From the NCBI GenBank assembly GCA_963922595.1, contig CAWUIM010000003.1, positions 39,374 to 103,373 on the forward strand: 64,000 nt of DNA, written 5' to 3'. Each line of letters opens with the position of its first letter. Position 1 is the stretch's first letter. Below, in pieces: positions 26,594-34,897 of the stretch. This stretch comes from JAJFFW01 sp963922595. GTDB lineage: Bacteria; Pseudomonadota; Alphaproteobacteria; Caulobacterales; Parvularculaceae. Position numbers and translations under genes: made by a program. The notes beneath the pieces are model-generated. The model had not been told where the DNA came from and did no database searches. It was given only the letters and a program-made list of their open reading frames with translations.

Positions 26594-27925
26594 ATGTCCC
26601 CCGTCGTCCGATTTGCGCCGTCGCCCACCGGAAAGCTTCATGTGGGCAATGTGCGAGCCGCGCTCTGGAATTGGCTTTACGCCCGCAAGGAAGGGGGCCG
26701 GTTTATTCTGCGCGTTGACGATACGGATCTTGAGCGTTCGACCAAAGCCTATGAGGATGGCATTAAAGCCGATCTCGCCTGGCTCGGCCTCGATTATGAT
26801 GACACGTTTAATCAGTCGTCGCGTTTCGCCGACTACGATGCAGCGGCGGAAAAGCTTAAACAGGCCGGGCTTTTGTACGCGTGTTACGAGACCGCCGACG
26901 AGCTTGACCGCAAACGCAAGCTGCAACGCGCGCGCAGCCTGCCGCCGGTTTATGATCGCGCTGGCCTGAATTACTCGGACGAACAGATCGCCGCATTCGA
27001 GGCGGAAGGGCGAAAGCCGCATTGGCGTTTTAAGCTTTCTCAGAAGCCAGTTGTCTGGAACGATCTCATCCGTGGCGAGACGACAGTGGACACCGCAAGC
27101 GTTTCCGATCCTGTGCTCATTCGCGAGGACGGACAGTATCTCTATACGCTGCCGAGCTGCGTTGATGATATCGATAAGAAAATCACCCATGTCATTCGCG
27201 GCGAAGATCACGTGACGAACACGGCGGTGCAAATAGAGTTGATCCGCGCCCTTGGCGCAAAACCGCCGACGTTTGCGCACCACTCTCTTTTGATCGGCGC
27301 CGACGGCGAAGGCCTGTCAAAAAGGCTGGGGTCGCTTTCCATTGAGCGGCTGCGTGAGGGCGGGCTTGAAGCCGCAGCGATAACGAGCCTTCTCGCCAAG
27401 CTTGGCACCCGCGATCCGGTGACGCCGGAGGCTGATCTTAGCAAGCTTGCGGCCGCATTCTCTTTCGAGGCGGCCGGGCGCGCCCCGGCGCGTTTTGACG
27501 ATTCTGAACTTGAACTCTTGAACGGCAAGCTGCTCCACGACACTGATTTCGCCGCTGTGGCGGATCGGCTTGCGCCGCTTGGGGTCTCAGAAGAACTTTG
27601 GAACGCGGTCCGCGGGAATATAACGCGCCTTGATGATGCGGCGCACTGGCGCACCGTTGTCGAAGAAGAAATTTCACCCGTCATTGAAGATGCGGTGTTT
27701 ACGGAACAAGCAGCTGCTCTTGTTCCGGAGGGGCCTCTTGATGATACAAGCTGGACGAGTTTTGTCGATTTGTTGAAAGACAAAACAGGCGCAAAGGGCA
27801 AAAAACTCTTTATGCCGTTACGTCTCGCTCTAACCGGCGACGCGCGCGGCCCGGAGATGGGGCCGCTTTTTGCGTTGATTGGCTCTGAAAAAGCGCGTGC
27901 GCGCCTGAAAGGTCAGCGCGCCTAG
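26594..27925 (+). CDS. gltX: glutamyl-tRNA synthetase (GltX)
   Basis: 443-residue class-I aminoacyl-tRNA synthetase attaching glutamate to tRNA. The HIGH motif is HVGN in APSPTGKLHVGNVRAALW near residue 16, and the KMSKS motif is LSKRLGS near 239-245. The VIRGEDHVTNTAVQ block is typical of GlxRS enzymes. Alphaproteobacteria often carry two GltX copies, one acting on tRNA-Gln; which copy this is cannot be read by eye. AAGAGAT lies 8-14 bases before the ATG. Its stop overlaps the stop of the convergent LOG gene by 4 bases. Confidence 0.95.
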   Translation: MSPVVRFAPSPTGKLHVGNVRAALWNWLYARKEGGRFILRVDDTDLERSTKAYEDGIKADLAWLGLDYDDTFNQSSRFADYDAAAEKLKQAGLLYACYETADELDRKRKLQRARSLPPVYDRAGLNYSDEQIAAFEAEGRKPHWRFKLSQKPVVWNDLIRGETTVDTASVSDPVLIREDGQYLYTLPSCVDDIDKKITHVIRGEDHVTNTAVQIELIRALGAKPPTFAHHSLLIGADGEGLSKRLGSLSIERLREGGLEAAAITSLLAKLGTRDPVTPEADLSKLAAAFSFEAAGRAPARFDDSELELLNGKLLHDTDFAAVADRLAPLGVSEELWNAVRGNITRLDDAAHWRTVVEEEISPVIEDAVFTEQAAALVPEGPLDDTSWTSFVDLLKDKTGAKGKKLFMPLRLALTGDARGPEMGPLFALIGSEKARARLKGQRA

Positions 27926-28497
27926 ATCACGTTGCGCAGGATGCGTTTTTCGAAGCAGTCCATAACCTCTTCCGGCGTCTCAACAAAGGTTACGTCCGTG
28001 AGCAATTCTTCGGCCGCGAATCCTCGGTCAACAATGTGATGAAATAATTCCTTCAACGGTGACCAGAAACCATTCAGATTAAGGACGATAATCGGCTTTT
28101 GATGTAAAGCGAGACGCGCCCACGACAGCGTCTCGATTACTTCCTCCAGCGTGCCGATACCTCCGGGAAGCGTCAGGATTGCGTCGGATTGCTCGAACAT
28201 TAACATTTTGCGTTCGTGCATAGTGTCGACGATTTTGTGATCGACCCCTTCGAGGATTCCTTCCATTTCTACGAGGAATTCGGGGATAACGCCGAACACA
28301 GGCCCGCCTGCGTCACGGGCCGCGCCAGCAGTCGCTCCCATCAGCCCAAGCTTGCCGCCGCCATAGACGATGCGCACGCCGCGCTTGGCGGCTTCACGCC
28401 CGATATATTCGGCCGTTTCAACGAAGATCGGATCGTCGCCAGGGCGCGATCCGCAGTAAACACATAATGATTTCATAGGTTTATTATCGTTTTCCAT
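27922..28497 (-). CDS. LOG family protein (TIGR00730)
   Basis: 191-residue Rossmann-fold LOG/YvdD-type protein, a family with nucleoside 5'-monophosphate phosphoribohydrolase activity (releasing cytokinin-type bases or, in many bacteria, acting on AMP). Visible are VYCGSRPGDDP, GGGKLGLMGATA, and the catalytic PGGIGTLEEVIE block near 125-136 with upstream RKMLMFEQSDA. A second ATG seven codons in (28476, MKSLCVYCGS) is the more usual family start. Convergent with gltX (4-base overlap) and divergent from the LysM gene. Confidence 0.9.
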   Translation of the reverse strand: MENDNKPMKSLCVYCGSRPGDDPIFVETAEYIGREAAKRGVRIVYGGGKLGLMGATAGAARDAGGPVFGVIPEFLVEMEGILEGVDHKIVDTMHERKMLMFEQSDAILTLPGGIGTLEEVIETLSWARLALHQKPIIVLNLNGFWSPLKELFHHIVDRGFAAEELLTDVTFVETPEEVMDCFEKRILRNVI

Positions 28498-28565
28498 AAG
28501 CGCCCATTGTACGCGCGAAACCCTATTGGTAAAGTTAATTCAGTCGGATTCAAAGAGGGCTTTTT

Positions 28566-29534
28566 ATGCGCGTCGTCATCATCTTCCTGTTGCTGATTAT
28601 TCTCGGCTTCATCGCATGGCAGGCCTTCGAGCGATTTAAGCCGATAGAGCAGCTAACCCCCGCAGAAACCACCGAAGAGGCGGCGCCGGAAGCGGCTGAC
28701 GCCGAAACGCCCTCGGAGCCAGCGCTTCCTGCTTTTGACATTGTTCGGGTTGATCGCAATGGCTATGCGGTGATCGCCGGCCGCGCAAAGCCCGGCGCGA
28801 CCGTTACCGTTTATGCGAATGACGAGGAAATCGCGACGGCTGAGGCTGAGCGCGACGGCTCATGGGCGCTGACGGTCGACACGCCTCTTGACGCGGGGCC
28901 GGTGGAGCTCAGTCTTTCGATGACGACTGACGACGGTCTGACGGTGCGTTCAGAGGAGACAATTGTCATTTATGTACCTGAGCGTGAGGGCGACCGGCCT
29001 CTGGTTCTGCGGACGACGCCAGGCGGCGCCACTGAAGTCCTTCAGGACCCGCGCGATCCTGACGTATCTTTCGGTCCCTTGAGCCTTGACGCCATCGACT
29101 ATGATGACTCCGGCAGTGTCATTTTCTCCGGCCGCGCGGATCCGAACCGGGTCGTTCAGATTTTCGCTAATACTCAACCGCTCGCGCAGACCACATCGGG
29201 GGCCGACAAACGCTGGTCGGTCGAAGCGTCGATGGCGCCGGGCGTCTATACGCTTTACGTCGTACAACTCGATGAAAATGGACGGCCTGAATACGCGCTC
29301 GAGCTGCCCTTTGAGCGCGCCACCGCGGACCAGATTGACTTGCGCGACGGCAAAGTGATCGTGCAGCCAGGCAACAGCCTTTGGCGAATTGCGCGGCGCG
29401 CCTATGGCAGCGGTTTTCAGTACACGGTTATTTATGAAGCGAACGCCGATCAGATCCGCGATCCTGACTTGATCTATCCGGGGCAGATATTTGCCGTGCC
29501 GGAGGAAGAAGACGAGGGCGACGATCAGCAGTAG
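28566..29534 (+). CDS. membrane-anchored LysM protein with Ig-like repeats
   Basis: 322-residue envelope protein. A hydrophobic segment at residues 3-21 anchors it and is followed by an acidic Ala/Pro/Glu linker. Two Ig-like modules come next: GYAVIAGRAKPGATVTVYAN and, about 110 residues later, SGSVIFSGRADPNRVVQIFAN, each followed by a W-containing strand (GSWALTV, KRWSVEA). The C-terminus is a LysM domain (IVQPGNSLWRIARRAYG to IYPGQIFAVP), so it should bind peptidoglycan. AGAGGG lies 6 bases before the ATG. Its stop is 9 bases from that of the convergent RND gene. Role inferred as cell-wall linked. Confidence 0.85.
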   Translation: MRVVIIFLLLIILGFIAWQAFERFKPIEQLTPAETTEEAAPEAADAETPSEPALPAFDIVRVDRNGYAVIAGRAKPGATVTVYANDEEIATAEAERDGSWALTVDTPLDAGPVELSLSMTTDDGLTVRSEETIVIYVPEREGDRPLVLRTTPGGATEVLQDPRDPDVSFGPLSLDAIDYDDSGSVIFSGRADPNRVVQIFANTQPLAQTTSGADKRWSVEASMAPGVYTLYVVQLDENGRPEYALELPFERATADQIDLRDGKVIVQPGNSLWRIARRAYGSGFQYTVIYEANADQIRDPDLIYPGQIFAVPEEEDEGDDQQ

Positions 29535-29543
29535 ATCGCTGTT

Positions 29544-32500
29544 TTATTCGGCGGCCTGACGTGAGGGGAGAGGCGTCAACGTTTCTGTTTGCGGCTCCGC
29601 ATGCCCCGCGTCATGTTTTTTTGAAAAACGCTTGCGAATGACGGTCGGCGCGGCGAGAAGAACCGGCGTCAAAACCAACGTCAACAAGGTTGAAAAGGCG
29701 AGGCCGTAGACGATCGCAGACGATAAAAGCACCCACCAGTCGGAGACTGCGCTGCCGCGACTGATGATGCCCGCCGCGAAGTCCACATTGATTTCAAAAA
29801 CCATTGGCAACAGGCCGAGAATAGTCGTGGCCGTGGTGAGAAGGACAGGTCTTGCGCGCTGAGCCGCAGTGCGCACCACTGCTTCTTCGACCGCTAAGCC
29901 CTTTTTGCGGAGATGCTGATAGGTATCGATCAAGACAATATTGTTGTTCACGACGATCCCCGCGAGCGCAACGATGCCAACGCCGGTCATGATGATCGAC
30001 AAATATTGGCCGCTAATCGCAATGCCGAACAAGACGCCGAAAACAGAGAGGATAACAGCCGTCAGTGTAAGGAAGGCATGATAGAAGCTGTTGAATTCAA
30101 GCAACAGGATCATCGCGATCAGGAACATCGCAGCGAGCATGGCGCTCTGAAAGAACGCCGCCGCCGCCGCAGACTCTTCGTCGGCGCCAAGAATATTCCA
30201 GGTGATATTCTCGCCAAGGGCGCCGTTCTCAAGCCATGTCCGCATTTCGGCGATCGCCTGATCCTGCGAAACTTCATGGCCGCTAACACGGGTGTTGCCA
30301 TTGGCTTTCACTTCGATAATCCGCCGTCCGTCGCGCCTGACGATCCGGTCCACTTGCGGTTTCGCTTCAAGCGTCACGAAATTTGAAAGCGGAACGGAGC
30401 CTTCCGCTGTCTGTACGCGAACGCGATCAAGCGCTGAGATCTTGCGGTATTGTTCCGGAAAACGTGCGCGAATGTCGATCTCGTCATCGGAATCGTCCGG
30501 CCTGTAGCGATCGATTAACAGCCCGTCTGTCACCATCTGCACGGCGGCGCCGGCTTGCTGCACATTCAACCCATACCGGCCAGCGAGCGCCCGGTCCGGC
30601 TCCAGCGACCATTCGATACCGGGCAGCGGCAGCGAGTCTTCAATATCCATATAGGTTTTTACGTCGCGACCATTGACGTTAAGCGTTGCGGCTTCAGCGA
30701 ATGCGCGCACTTTTTTAGCGGCGTCAACGATGGCGTCGAATGACGCGGCCGTCAGTTCGACCTGGACGTCTTTGCCGATGGGCGGTCCGCCCTGAGGTTG
30801 GCGCACTTCGACGATAATCCCGGGGATTCCCTGAACGCGGTCGCGAATTTCTTCGGTGATCAAACTGGAATGCTCACGCGCCGAGTATTCGATCAGATCG
30901 ATGCTGACCTGCCCGATGGTTTCCGCCGGCAAATTATTACTGCGTGAAAAACCAGGGCCTGTCTGGAGATAGATATGCTCAATCGAGGGATGGTCATCGA
31001 CCCGCGCAGAAATCTCTTTGATGATTTCAATCTTCTGATCCGCCGACATGTTGCCGCGCGCGAGCGCCAGAATGTTGATCCGTTCATCGTCGTTGCGGAT
31101 GAAGAATTCTGCATCAGGCGACGCCGCCATGAACGAGCTGAGGCAGACGGCGACAACAACAAAACCGGCAGCGATAGTGAGGACGGGGCGTTGCACCACG
31201 TTCGCAAGCGCGCGCGCGTAGGACCCGATCGGACCCTTAAGCGTTGTCGGATCGACCTCGTCAATTTCATTTTGTCCAGCGCCGTCGGTCTTCCCTTTCA
31301 CGCCAAACTTTTCTTTCAGGAATTTCGGCGTTCCCATCAGGGAGCCAAGCACCGGCAAGAATATCAGCGCGACCACGAGCGACGACAACAGGACGAAGAT
31401 CAGCGTCAGCGGCAGATATTTCATAAACTCGCCGGGGATGCTGTCCCAGAAAAGGAATGGGACAAACGCGGCGAGCGTTGTGGCCGTCGAGGTGACCACA
31501 GGCCAGAACATGCGCTTGGAGGCTTCCGCGTAGGCGACTTTGCGATCAGCGCCTTCAGCCATCTTCCGGTCCGCATATTCGACGATGACGATCGCCCCGT
31601 CGACCAACATTCCGACGGCGAGAACAAGTCCGAACATGACCATCATATTCAGCGTGTAGCCGGAGACGGACAGGACGAGAAACGCCATCAAGAATGTTGT
31701 GGGGATCGCTACGCCGACCATGATAGCGGACCGCAGACCAAGCGCCGCGACAACGACGACCATCACAAGGAAGATTGCCGTGATCACCGACCCAGTTAGC
31801 CCGCCAAGGGCGTCGCGGACGAAGACTGATTGATCGCTGATGAACGTGTGCTGAATGGCTGACGGCCAGTAGGCGGCTTCATCCGCGGTCAGCGCGCGCG
31901 CCGCCTGGATCGTCTCAACGATATTCGCGCCGGCGCGCTTGGATAGTTCGACGCCGATCGCCTGCTTCCCGTTGAAGATCGCGTATCCGGTTTTGTCCTT
32001 AAATGTGCGACGAACTTCGGCCACATCGGCGACAGTGACAACGTCGTCGCCGTCGGCGCGCACTGGGATCGACATGAGGTCGGCCTCGGATTTGACTAGG
32101 CCAGGCACTTTCGCCGAGAAACGGCCGTCGGACAGTGAAATCGCCCCGGCGGTCACCAATTGGTTGTTGCGGGTCACTGCGTTGACGACTTCAACTTCGG
32201 TCAAGCCATACGATTCGAGCGTGTCGGGATCGATGATGACTTCGAGCAGCTCTTCGCGTGATCCGGTGAGCGAAGCGTCCAGAACGCCGGAAATGGTCTC
32301 GAGGCGATCCTTTAACCTCTTTGCGGCGTTATAAAGCGCGCGTTCCGGCGCGTCGCCGGAAAGGACGATCGTCAGGATCGGGAATTCGTTTTGAAGATTA
32401 AACTCTGTGACGATCGGCTCTTCAGCGTCCTGCGGATATTCCGCTTTCGAGCGATCGACCGCCTCGCGGACATCGAGGACGGCCGTGTCAATTTCAACGC

Positions 32501-32795
32501 TGGTTTCAAATTCAATAAAGATTTGCGCTGCGCCGTCATAGGCGAGGCTGTCCATCTGGACGACGCCCTCAATCGTCTGCAGTTCAAGCTCGGTCGGCTT
32601 GACAAGAAGGCGTTCGCCGTCTTCCGGCGATACGCCGGGCAGGGGCAATGTGATCAGGACGAAGGGGGCCGTGATGTCGGGGTCCGCCTCGCGGGGGATG
32701 GACTGATAGGCGCCGAGACCAAATAGGATCGACACCACTAACGCCGTCATGACGACGCGCGTTCTTGAAAATGCGGCGTCGATTAATCCGGTCAC
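29544..32795 (-). CDS. RND efflux transporter permease
   Basis: 1083-residue inner-membrane pump of the HAE-1/AcrB superfamily, exporting hydrophobic compounds with the proton gradient. It begins with the TM1 region (RTRVVMTALVVSILFGLGAY) and PREADPDITAP, followed by the periplasmic porter loop, the block of TM2-6 with NMMVMFGLVLAVGMLVDGAIVIVE (proton-relay Asp), a second porter loop and TM8-12 ending in a basic tail. It overlaps the adaptor gene by 4 bases downstream of it, in the order adaptor then pump. No outer-membrane TolC-type gene is beside it. Substrate unknown. Confidence 0.94.
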   Translation of the reverse strand: MTGLIDAAFSRTRVVMTALVVSILFGLGAYQSIPREADPDITAPFVLITLPLPGVSPEDGERLLVKPTELELQTIEGVVQMDSLAYDGAAQIFIEFETSVEIDTAVLDVREAVDRSKAEYPQDAEEPIVTEFNLQNEFPILTIVLSGDAPERALYNAAKRLKDRLETISGVLDASLTGSREELLEVIIDPDTLESYGLTEVEVVNAVTRNNQLVTAGAISLSDGRFSAKVPGLVKSEADLMSIPVRADGDDVVTVADVAEVRRTFKDKTGYAIFNGKQAIGVELSKRAGANIVETIQAARALTADEAAYWPSAIQHTFISDQSVFVRDALGGLTGSVITAIFLVMVVVVAALGLRSAIMVGVAIPTTFLMAFLVLSVSGYTLNMMVMFGLVLAVGMLVDGAIVIVEYADRKMAEGADRKVAYAEASKRMFWPVVTSTATTLAAFVPFLFWDSIPGEFMKYLPLTLIFVLLSSLVVALIFLPVLGSLMGTPKFLKEKFGVKGKTDGAGQNEIDEVDPTTLKGPIGSYARALANVVQRPVLTIAAGFVVVAVCLSSFMAASPDAEFFIRNDDERINILALARGNMSADQKIEIIKEISARVDDHPSIEHIYLQTGPGFSRSNNLPAETIGQVSIDLIEYSAREHSSLITEEIRDRVQGIPGIIVEVRQPQGGPPIGKDVQVELTAASFDAIVDAAKKVRAFAEAATLNVNGRDVKTYMDIEDSLPLPGIEWSLEPDRALAGRYGLNVQQAGAAVQMVTDGLLIDRYRPDDSDDEIDIRARFPEQYRKISALDRVRVQTAEGSVPLSNFVTLEAKPQVDRIVRRDGRRIIEVKANGNTRVSGHEVSQDQAIAEMRTWLENGALGENITWNILGADEESAAAAAFFQSAMLAAMFLIAMILLLEFNSFYHAFLTLTAVILSVFGVLFGIAISGQYLSIIMTGVGIVALAGIVVNNNIVLIDTYQHLRKKGLAVEEAVVRTAAQRARPVLLTTATTILGLLPMVFEINVDFAAGIISRGSAVSDWWVLLSSAIVYGLAFSTLLTLVLTPVLLAAPTVIRKRFSKKHDAGHAEPQTETLTPLPSRQAAE

Positions 32796-33883
32796 AGTGC
32801 GGCCTCGCTCGTCTGTTCGGTTTGTTCGACTGTTTTCACCTGTTGACCGGCGGAGACGAAATCCTGTCCGCGCGTAATGAGTGCAAGGCGCCCCTCCAAG
32901 CCGTTAATCCACACGCCTTCATCTTCCTCGCCGAGGATCGACACAGGAAATGTTTCAACACGGTCGTCCCCATTAACTGTCCGCACGCTGATGCGTCCGG
33001 TGTCGTCAAGCAGGAGCGATGATCGCGGCACCAAATGCGCATCGCGCCGGGCGGCGAAAACCTGAAAGTCAGCGGTGACGCCATCTTTAAGAGCGCCGCC
33101 CTCATTAGGGATTTCAAGCTCGACTTTGAACGTCCGTGTCGCGGGGTTCGCGGCGCTGGCGACAAAGCGAACCTTGCCTTCGATGACTTCGCCGGTTGAC
33201 AGGCGCGCGACGCCCGCATCGCCGATAGCGACCTTCGATACATCGCGTTCTGAAACCGAGCCAGACACAAGATAAGGCGAACGCTGGATAACGACGCCGC
33301 AAGGCTCGCCGACGCCCATAAAATCGCCAACCTCAATCATGCGCTGATCAAAAACGCCGTCGAACGGGGCCGCGATTTTGATCTTTTCGAGGTTTAGGCG
33401 CGCCTGTTCTTCGCCGGCCTTCGCGAGATCGAGCGCAGCCTTCGCGGCGGCGACGGACGTTTCTGAACGAAAACCGTCTTTCGCCAGTTTCGCCGCCGCG
33501 TCGTAATCGAGTTTCGCTTTCGCCAATTGGGCCCGTGCTTCATTTAACGCCGCCTGACGCGCATCGGTTTTTAAGCGGCATAACACGTCGCCTTCCTTGA
33601 CGATCGCACCCAACGTCGCCGGCGTTTCCGCGACGACGCCCGGCGTTTCCGCACGAACTGTTACTTTACGCAGGGCTTCGGTGCGGCCGCGCACGGTGAC
33701 CGTGTCTCGCCATGGTTGCGGTGCGACTGGGGTGGTGGCGACGATGAAGCGCTCCGCTTCCGCGTCGGCGGCGAGCTCAGGATCGCCGCTTCCGCCGGGG
33801 CGCAACACCATGCTGACGCCAAAGTAGAGAAGGGCGGCGAAGAAAATTCCAAGAGCGATTTTTACAGAAGTCGAAAGCCGCAT
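32792..33883 (-). CDS. RND periplasmic adaptor (HlyD/MexA-type)
   Basis: 363-residue membrane fusion protein linking the RND pump to an outer-membrane channel. It has one N-terminal membrane segment (KIALGIFFAALLYFGVSMVL), a lipoyl-like hairpin (VRAETPGVVAETPATLGAIVKEGDVLC), a coiled-coil hairpin rich in Ala/Lys/Glu at about 110-165, the second lipoyl half (KIAAPFDGVFDQRMIEVGDFMGVGE) and beta-barrel domains. I set the start at the ATG at 33883, which has AAAAGG 7 bases upstream; the longer frame to 34021 runs over the palindrome and is not needed. Its stop overlaps the pump start by 4 bases. Confidence 0.93.
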   Translation of the reverse strand: MRLSTSVKIALGIFFAALLYFGVSMVLRPGGSGDPELAADAEAERFIVATTPVAPQPWRDTVTVRGRTEALRKVTVRAETPGVVAETPATLGAIVKEGDVLCRLKTDARQAALNEARAQLAKAKLDYDAAAKLAKDGFRSETSVAAAKAALDLAKAGEEQARLNLEKIKIAAPFDGVFDQRMIEVGDFMGVGEPCGVVIQRSPYLVSGSVSERDVSKVAIGDAGVARLSTGEVIEGKVRFVASAANPATRTFKVELEIPNEGGALKDGVTADFQVFAARRDAHLVPRSSLLLDDTGRISVRTVNGDDRVETFPVSILGEEDEGVWINGLEGRLALITRGQDFVSAGQQVKTVEQTEQTSEAAL

Positions 33884-33926
33884 GGCCAAGCCTTTTAATG
33901 GTGCTTCCTTAATACGCGACTGTTCC

Positions 33927-33949
33927 TGTTTGGGATGATGTCCCAAACA
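33927..33949. promoter_or_regulatory. perfect 9-5-9 palindrome, candidate repressor operator of the efflux operon
   Basis: Arms TGTTTGGGA and TCCCAAACA match exactly around the 5-bp spacer TGATG. The site is 44 bases upstream of the adaptor ATG on the minus strand, in the 178-bp gap before the autokinase gene. Size and place are as expected for a TetR- or MarR-family repressor controlling an RND operon. No such regulator gene lies in the window. The hairpin has no T-run on either side, so a terminator is unlikely. Confidence 0.5.
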
Positions 33950-34061
33950 AATTATTAAACTGGCAAGTTTACCGCCGTATTCAAGTGTTGCAGCGATAAA
34001 ACGAGCAGTAAGCAAGATCAAATTTTAGAACATTGGCGGTGGGCCGCCGATAACGCGATCC

Positions 34062-34877
34062 TTAATAATAGTAGTAGTTCGGGGCGAGCGCCGAGGGCGC
34101 TTTGTTCAATACTGTCCCGATAAGGTTCGCGTCCTCAAGCAATCGTTTGGATTCTTTCAATTCCGCCACACGGGTCTGTCCGCTGGCGGCTATCAGCAGG
34201 ATGCAATCGATTTTAGGCAGGAATGCGAGAGTGTCGTCGCAACCTAAGAGCGGGGACATATCGAAGATTACAGCGCGTGATTGATATTCGTTCACGGCGC
34301 GATCGATCATTTCGTCGGCGCGCGCCGAGGTGAGGTGTTCGGCGCCGCGCCGCGAGACCCGTTCATTCGCCAGGACGAGCGTGTTCGGCAGGTTCGGGCG
34401 GACCGTAACTTCCTTCAGCGTTTTCTTGCCTTCGAAATAGTCCAGCGTCGATGGAAACTCCTCGAGGCCCAGATAGCGGGCGACGCTCGGCCGATAGAAA
34501 TCGAGATCGATCAGCGTCGAGCGCGAGCCATGCTTGGAGCCGATTGCAATCGCCAGATTGATCGCAGTGACCGACTTGCCTGCGCCGGAGGCGGGCGAGG
34601 CGACGGCGATGGTCTTCCACCCGTTTTCATCCATTTTCTGCAAGACGCGCGTGCGAAGGACGCGGTAGGAATTTAATACGGGATCTTGCTCGTTGGAAAT
34701 GATCCGATTACGGCCGAAATTGCTAAAGTCGCACTCAACTTCCTGAAAATCCTCGAGGGGTGCGGTTCGTTGCGCGGGGTCCGCGTTGGCGGCGGCGATC
34801 GTCGGGCGCGGACTCACCGAAACATTTTTCGGCTGATCTTCGCGGGCTCTTAAAACGGCCTGTCTTATACGGTCCAT
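34062..34877 (-). CDS. exopolysaccharide-locus tyrosine autokinase (CpsD/BY-kinase)
   Basis: 271-residue cytoplasmic bacterial tyrosine kinase of the XrtA/PEP-CTERM-locus type. Walker A is PASGAGKSVT with Lys101, Walker A' is LIDLDFYRP near 122-130, and Walker B is AVIFDMSPLL. The C-terminus ends in PNYYYY, a tyrosine cluster for autophosphorylation. It works with the Wzz-like protein encoded 20 bases upstream to control polysaccharide polymerisation. The N-terminal 60 residues are a variable linker. It is the last gene of the minus-strand arm of the exosortase locus. Confidence 0.92.
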   Translation of the reverse strand: MDRIRQAVLRAREDQPKNVSVSPRPTIAAANADPAQRTAPLEDFQEVECDFSNFGRNRIISNEQDPVLNSYRVLRTRVLQKMDENGWKTIAVASPASGAGKSVTAINLAIAIGSKHGSRSTLIDLDFYRPSVARYLGLEEFPSTLDYFEGKKTLKEVTVRPNLPNTLVLANERVSRRGAEHLTSARADEMIDRAVNEYQSRAVIFDMSPLLGCDDTLAFLPKIDCILLIAASGQTRVAELKESKRLLEDANLIGTVLNKAPSALAPNYYYY

Positions 34878-34897
34878 GATCTTATTCCAACGCTGTA

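Noticed and set aside
30975..31799. 274-codon open frame on the plus strand inside the RND pump gene
   Set aside because: Antisense to a certain gene; the peptide is a run of Asp/His/Arg/Glu typical of a shadow frame, with no family resemblance.
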